NCBI GenBank assembly: GCA_026545765.1
Contig: CM048841.1
Coordinates: 104,071,542 to 104,135,541 of the forward strand
Reading direction: 5' to 3'
Origin: Plantago major
Taxonomy: Eukaryota > Streptophyta > Magnoliopsida > Lamiales > Plantaginaceae
Length of the DNA: 64,000 nt
Below are positions 58,332-64,000 of the stretch, piece by piece. Made by a program: the position numbers and the translations under genes. Positions within the stretch are counted from its first letter, which is position 1, and each line of letters starts with the position of its first letter. Below the pieces are notes generated by a model that ran no database searches, had not been told where the DNA came from, and worked only from the letters and a program-made list of their open reading frames with translations.

Positions 58332-61300
58332 CTAGCTCCTGGTGCTTTGAAGAAGATATGAAGCTTTACTGCGAACCTGTACAATAGTAAGAAATTAGTG
58401 CTATAGAACTGGGGCACTCCCAACATGTTTACCCCCACACTATCACACATGAGAAAGAGGAGAAATTTGGTGCTTACATCTGATGCGTAAGACCTGAAAT
58501 CTGTAATGGTTATTGCACTGCAAGATTTCTTTAGACAACCACCCCATAACCTACATAATACTGCATCATCTTTTGATACGGGGTCATCGGATAACCAGCT
58601 CTCTGCTAGCCTCAAGCAGATATAAAATTTGACAAGATCACATTTATTGTCTTTTACATTTATCGAACAGAGTGCTCTCAGGACCTCTTCAGCATCGCAT
58701 ACCTGCAAATGGAAAAAGAGTAAATATTCTTAGCTACCTGCACAGACAATAAGAACAAGGAAACTATATCCGCAAAGCAATCTATCGTGCTATGTTTTTG
58801 AAAACCCAGCCTTGAATCAGAAGCATGTCATGTGTCTCCAGGAACAAAATTAAGACTTCTTTTTTTAATGTTCAATGGATTCAAAGACACCATCCAACTG
58901 TAATTGCTACCTTCTCATCCAAACATTTCATCAGTAACCGAAATGATAAGACACTCTTGAGCTGCTTGCTTCGACCATCAAATCTCATAACACTCATCAC
59001 CAGCTTCAAGCAATTCATGTCCCCAGGCAATCTTCATTTCCACAAAAAACATTATATTAGCATACACGGAAAAAAGGAAAAATACCAACGCTTGTTGGCT
59101 CAAGTGGTAAGGGACTTGAGTTCACTTAAACAAGGTCTCGTGTTTGAGCCTTGTGGATGTAAAAAACACAGCTGGGAGAGCCGCCCCCTCAAAAGGGCCC
59201 GACAGTGCTCGGCTTGATTAGTAGCATGTAGTGGATACCAGTGAGAAATCAAGAAAAAGGAAAAACGAAAACACACCAGCAGCTTGAAGACGTGAGTATG
59301 ATTTTTAAGTAACCAGAAGCGTTGAATAGTTGAAAGGTCAAAAGCAATTTCCAATAATTAATAAAACAAACTAGTAACCTAAAACAATTCAGTCATTGAG
59401 CAGGTCTAACAACGTAAAATGCATAAGATGGGTCAGTTTCCTTTACTATGCGACTCAAATGGACAAAATATTCCTTGGGTCTGAAAGGTGTAGCTAAACC
59501 CCATATTAATGGTCACTAGCCTAAAGCAAGAAGGATTAAATGTCGAGGATAAGTTCGGTGGCACATGAGTCCACATTACTTTATGGTGTTGGCATTGTTT
59601 TTTCTTGCTTATTTTTGGGTGTTATCTATGGTTACCTGAATGCATTTACATTTTCGAAGTATCTGACAAGATAAAGAAAAACTAGGGAGGATGAACATAA
59701 CTGCATCTCAACAAATGAAGCATGAATAATACCTGCAGGCAAGAGAGTTTGCCACTTTCTGACAACTATCATGCCACTCATCATTGCTGAAGAAACTAAT
59801 AGCTGAAGCCAAGCACTCAGACAATACACTAGAAAGGCCTAAAAGTTTTCGTTCCAGGAAGAGAGAAAAGATTATGGTAAGCACTTCTTCTGCTTCTCCA
59901 GTAGAAAAAATTCTATGCTTACTCCTGAAAGCAAAATTACAAGATTCTTTTAAACCATCAAACAAACTAGAGCGTGAACAGCTTAAAAACACAGTAAAGT
60001 AGTTTTGCTTTGATAAGTGGCTTCAAATCCACAATTGTAAATGGTGGATGGTAGAGAAATCGCATATATAAACTCAGCATTTAAAAAGCAATTCAGCTCC
60101 ACAGGAATTCATGTGTGGTCCATAATTTGAAGCAGAGAGATATTTAATAATATAAATTGCAACTCAATCTTTTCCCAATTTGTATGAAAATTGTGCACGA
60201 GTTATAGCAACTACTTTTCCAGTAAGATTGAAAACATACCTTGTTTTGCAACAAGCAGCAGTGAATTTTATCCAAGACGTAATATTTCGCAGCTGGTCGA
60301 GCACATTAGAGTCTAAGAAATGGAAAGTTGGTGATAATAGAAGACCAATTAATGCACAGTGGATAACTAACAAAAGGAAATAAGGAGAAAATTCAAGTAG
60401 CAAGACAAATGTCTAGGCGGCACCATCATTGCTGTGCTCTTGCCAACTAGACCGATGCACTTCTTTTTTTTTTTGAGAGGAGACCGATGCACTTCAACCA
60501 GAACAATAAATTAATTATCATGGAATCACGCATCCTTCATGTTGTACCAAACTTAACAAACAAACAAACAAAAAAAAATCACTCAGGCAAAGAAGTGGCT
60601 TTCAGCCTTTGGCAGTGTGGAATTTGCCAGGGGACAGATTTAATTATGCAGTTCATGTTAGTTCGTCTTACAAGCCAATGGAAAAAAAGCCCACCCTGGA
60701 TCTGTCAATCGTTGATGAGTTCATGTTAGTTCGTCTTACAGGCATCTTTTTACACTTTTCAGGGTAATGTAGGAGTCAAAAATAAGCCCAGGCTTATATA
60801 CCGCTCGTTGATCACTAATCCAACATCCAATGTTTGGTGGGCATTACAAAGAGTATGCAAGGTCTTAAATCTGGAGTTTGAAAATCATTTAATCTGAAAT
60901 GGGATGAAATCATGGCATGGAAATAATTTTCTTTTACGCTTGTATTTGAACCACGCCTTTTAATGGATTAAAGGAGATGCAGCAAAAGAAGGAGGGCTTG
61001 TTTTAGTCTGTTTTCACTTTTAATATCAGGTTCGCTTGATAATGATTTGTTGTATGCCATACTTTTACGAGCAAAGTTAAAGAACTAGCTAAAATGAAGT
61101 CAACTACTACAATTTAGCAACTAGAAGAATTTTTAAACAGAATTAGAAGTGAAAGATAATTGTGATGATATTAAAATAAAAGCCCTACCAGTAGGAGTCA
61201 TATCAATATCGGACGATATTCTAGACTGTTCGTCTAGAAGAAAACCATATGTATCAAGAGCTCTTTTTAGGTCTGAATATTTAGGTAACCAATCAAGTCG

Positions 61301-63698
61301 GAATCCAGATGAGTCAACCTGTTTGCCATCATAAAAGAAAATAAATATCAGATATGCAGAACAACATGCTGTGTCATACTCCTACTTATATAGAGAAAGA
61401 ATGCAAACCTTTAGTAAAAGTATTTTACACCAAAATTCACAAGCAGCTTCGATCAACCCCATCTTTGATGAATATAACACTGGGATAAAGAATTAAGAGC
61501 TTAAAAGGACATGAACTCAAAGTCAACGGATATTCCTAGTTCCCAGCACACTTACTCGAGTTGAAGGTCCATGTTGCAATAGATTTCTCAACACATCTCT
61601 TTCTACATACAAGTTGATATAGCATGTCATTGGTCAGCAATCCTTCTAGAAAATCTTCACCTGCAACAGCATTGAGAGATAACTGGATTCAAGGTCCGGA
61701 AGATCCTTACTAAAGCAAACCAAATTAGTTTATTCAACGAAAATGCTGCAGCCCAAATTCGATGAGATCAAACTAAGAGAACCACAAACATGCATCATCA
61801 TAAGGTAACAATTCAAATTCAGATTAAGTAAAAGAAGAACTTAAAACCTTTCTCGATGTTTAATTCAACCAATGAATTGTCACTGTTCATGAAAGAGTGA
61901 AGCAGGTTAGGATTTTTCAACTCTGCCCAATCATGCTGTGGGGATCTTCTCTGTGAGTGAAAGCAAAATATATACACAGAACTAATCAGAGATCATGCAG
62001 AAAAAGAAAAATAGAATAATAAGAGGAAAAATATATAAAGAGGAATTCGTAATGAAAGAACCTGATGTCCGAAGACCTGAATGCCCCAAGAGGCCGTTGC
62101 ATCATCACCATTTATTTGATTTATCTAGAAACAGATAAGACAAATATTAGGTATATAGTGTACAAAAAATCATTAAGAAAAGATATAAATAGAACTCCAA
62201 TTACCCCCCCCCCCCCCCCACCAACACAAATACCACCAAAGTAAAACTATGCGTACAGCATACCTCTTTCTGGCACTGATCAACACAAACTGACAGTTTT
62301 GCTTCTACATCATCCTCATCCTCTTCATCGGAATCGATAGTTTTCCAGATCTTCCTTTTCCTGGATTCTTTCTCCTTGATCTTTTTCTGCTCCCTCTCGT
62401 AGTCCTCTAAAAGATCATCCAAGCCGGTGAGTTTCTTTCTAGAATGTGCACTGAGAAAAAATATATATATGTCAGGAGAATTTCACTTCAAGTCTCTTCT
62501 ACTCCCACACACTGAAAATAAAAGAGTAGTGTTCTCTAAATTAAAGGTTTAACCCATTTAGCTCAGAAAAATAATAAACTGGGATCTGAGTACTTTAAGC
62601 ACTATTGAAAGTAAAATGCAGTGCTGTCTTACGATAATGCTGGCTGTACAGGCATATTTACTCACTTTTCAGGGCATTGCAATCAAGGAACCACTAGTCA
62701 TAACCTAGTGATAAACATTGGTACCACAATGCTGTCAATGCACCTTGAATCTCAAACTGGAGTGATTCGTTAATGTTGACCATGAAATAGACAATGTACT
62801 ATAATCTATCACAGGAGTACACAAAGCAACTACTGCTACTTGGTAATGAAATTCAGTGGGTGAAAATTTTAAAGTGTTGCATATCCGCGAATCATATATT
62901 TCAATATAACGAATCCTAGAGACTATAATTCATCGAGCCCATAACTATTGCACGTAAAATATTAGCCAATCTGCCCACACGCCTAACAGGTAAGTAACAG
63001 AAGCTAGTGAAAAGGCCAAATGACTGGAGATGTATGTATTATGTTTTAAAATGCAGCAATACCAATACGATAGAGATGATTGTCACACAATGACCAACTT
63101 ATAAATATCAAGATAAGTAAAATCAGTTTTCACCTTTTAAAAAAAACCCACCACCCCACCCAATTGTTTGCCACACCCTAATTTCCTTTTTTGTTAATTG
63201 GTGTTTGTTAATGTCAAAGAAAGACTGGTTTTTCCTAACACTTACTCATCCAACACCAGTGAATCAGTTAACAGGTGCACAAAAGATACATCTTTTACAG
63301 CCACAGCGACTGGAATTAGCACAGTATGGACTGATCCGTTAACAAAAGCTCCCCAATAAATTAAAGCAACGATCAGGATGAATCAAGCCAAAAATGCACA
63401 TAGATACATCTTTTACGGCCACAGCGACTAGAATTAGCACAGTATGGACCAATAGTCCGTAAACAAAAGCTTAAGAATAGCAATTAAAGCAAGAATCAGG
63501 ATGAATATGAAGCCGGAAACATGATTAAACGGAAAAGTACAACTAACTGAGAATTACACTAGAAAATCAAGATCGGGAAACCGTAAGAGAGGAAAGAAAG
63601 GGGTAAACAAAGATGTACTTCTTCTTCTTCCCGAAAAGAGGTAGTGTGGGTTTGAAGTGCTCTTCTTCAAAATCGAACGGCTCGTATATGTTCGACAT
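58332..63698 (-). CDS. CANIN-domain-like protein (possible SMC5/6-associated ASAP1 orthologue), 12 exons
   Basis: Twelve exons join with consistent phase into 482 codons and a stop: 63619-63698, 62264-62450, 62062-62124, 61848-61950, 61556-61660, 61409-61479, 61189-61318, 60240-60366, 59733-59924, 58911-59031, 58478-58702, 58332-58376. It starts MSNIYEPFDFEEEHFKPTLP, followed by a basic cluster, LTGLDDLLEDYEREQKKIKE, an acidic patch (DSDEEDEDD), then helical segments (SWGIQVFGHQ, LLHSFMNSDNSLVELN, EDFLEGLLTNDMLYQLV, MLYSSKMGLIEAACEFWCKI, LPGDMNCLKLVMSVMRFDGR) and ends RSKASYLLQSTRS. From memory this matches plant proteins annotated CANIN (coiled-coil SMC6 and NSE5 interacting), such as Arabidopsis ASAP1, a partner of SNI1 in the SMC5/6 genome-maintenance complex. 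The gene model is firm; the name is an inference. Confidence 0.72.
59083..59253 (+). mobile_element. tRNA-derived SINE in a CANIN-like gene intron
   Basis: A 12-base duplication AAAAAGGAAAAA flanks it (59071-59082 and 59254-59265). Near the left end is an A-box-like TGGCTCAAGTGG and about 45 bases later a B-box-like GTGTTTGAGCC, the spacing of an RNA polymerase III promoter. The 3' part (CCGCCCCCTCAAAAGGGCCC) is unrelated to tRNA. It lies in the intron between exons 58911-59031 and 59733-59924, antisense to the gene. Confidence 0.75.
60653..60741. repeat. Short direct repeat in a CANIN-like gene intron
   Basis: TTCATGTTAGTTCGTCTTAC occurs at about 60653 and again at about 60720, within the intron 60367-61188. 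No exon was needed here to keep phase. Confidence 0.8.
62204..62219. repeat. C16 homopolymer
   Basis: Sixteen Cs in an intron of the CANIN-like gene, likely variable in length and hard to sequence. Confidence 0.95.
63284..63505. repeat. Tandem duplication, period about 118, in intron 1 of the CANIN-like gene
   Basis: AGATACATCTTTTACAGCCA followed by CAGCGACTGGAATTAGCACA starts near 63284 and recurs near 63402 with few changes. Both units end in AATTAAAGCAA-GATCAGGATGAA-like sequence. Noncoding. Confidence 0.85.
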
Positions 63699-64000
63699 CT
63701 CCGATGAGCAAAACCCTTGCTTTCTGCCTTTCTAGTTTCTTGCTTAATCAATGATTTTGCCGCTAATAAATTTCTTCCTTAGTTGAAAATGTAGGCGCCA
63801 AAACTACAAGAAAGGGGCTCTCTTTCTAAACGTCCAGTTTACGCCGTCGTGTTTGGGCTTGTGGGAGTTCATTGGGCTTACAAGACATGAAGTTTGAAAA
63901 TTGTAGTCACCAATTGAGTTGTATCTACCCGTCGTATTCTAGTCTTACATTTTCTGGGAGCGAACTCTGGACGAATAGAAATAGGAAGTGCATGGATAAT
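63699..64000 (-). promoter_or_regulatory. Upstream region of the CANIN-like gene
   Basis: No TATA box stands at a usual distance. Two TGGGCTT/GGGCTTG motifs (about 63855 and 63874) resemble the site II (TGGGCY) elements known from promoters of plant cell-cycle and housekeeping genes. No other gene starts in the visible part. Confidence 0.35.

Noticed and set aside
59091..59160. Possible tRNA gene
   Set aside because: Only A- and B-box-like motifs are present; there is no cloverleaf acceptor stem, and a flanking duplication shows it is a SINE.

Overview
The window is plant nuclear DNA, almost certainly from a eudicot. Genes are split by short GT-AG introns, intergenic DNA is AT-rich, and there are Ty1/copia retrotransposons, MITEs, a tRNA-derived SINE and long AT/AAT microsatellites. 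The proteins are plant types: DNA ligase I, a DUF1635 protein and a DUF674 family. I cannot name the species. No rRNA gene, tRNA gene or CRISPR array was seen.

Layout. (1) 225-5833, + strand: the last 13 exons of a DNA ligase I gene whose 5' part lies outside the window. (2) 5834-9261: no gene, one Stowaway-like end. (3) 9262-10281, - strand: a two-exon DUF1635 gene. (4) 10282-18652: no convincing gene; microsatellites, MITE-like repeats, a minisatellite and a GGT-rich segment bounded by inverted repeats. (5) 18653-57673: a tandem array of fourteen DUF674 copies, six on the - strand (left) and eight on the + strand (right). The orientation changes once, in the 40301-43453 gap. Eight copies look intact (18653-19646, 21656-22677, 36653-38199, 39343-40300, 43454-44226, 51782-52723, 53654-54280, 55482-56284). 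Six are fragments or carry frameshifts, a deletion, an interruption or a premature stop. Two copia elements (23738-29658 and 29809-35736) landed side by side just upstream of a decayed copy; the first carries a nested 2.1-kb insertion. (6) 58332-63698, - strand: a 12-exon gene of 482 codons, resembling plant CANIN-domain (SMC5/6-interacting, ASAP1-like) proteins, with a SINE in one intron.

The DUF674 genes share one architecture. A long first exon carries an N-terminal motif (LKLLINTQ...VLFAEAGKDCVDFLFHILSLP, shown here with gaps), a four-cysteine CxxC...CxxC segment and a conserved block around TYMVMDDL. A phase-0 intron follows, then a short second exon starting A[LV]KLLKASLHSKKVLTEVF. The family's biochemical function is unknown. 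What stands out is the variety made by local duplication: a doubled Cys4 segment, a long acidic insert, a GC-AG intron, a stop-free intron whose length is a multiple of three, and several fresh-looking inactivations. The array is the most interesting feature of the window. The flanking ligase and CANIN-like genes both belong to genome-maintenance families, but I see no evidence that they work with the array.
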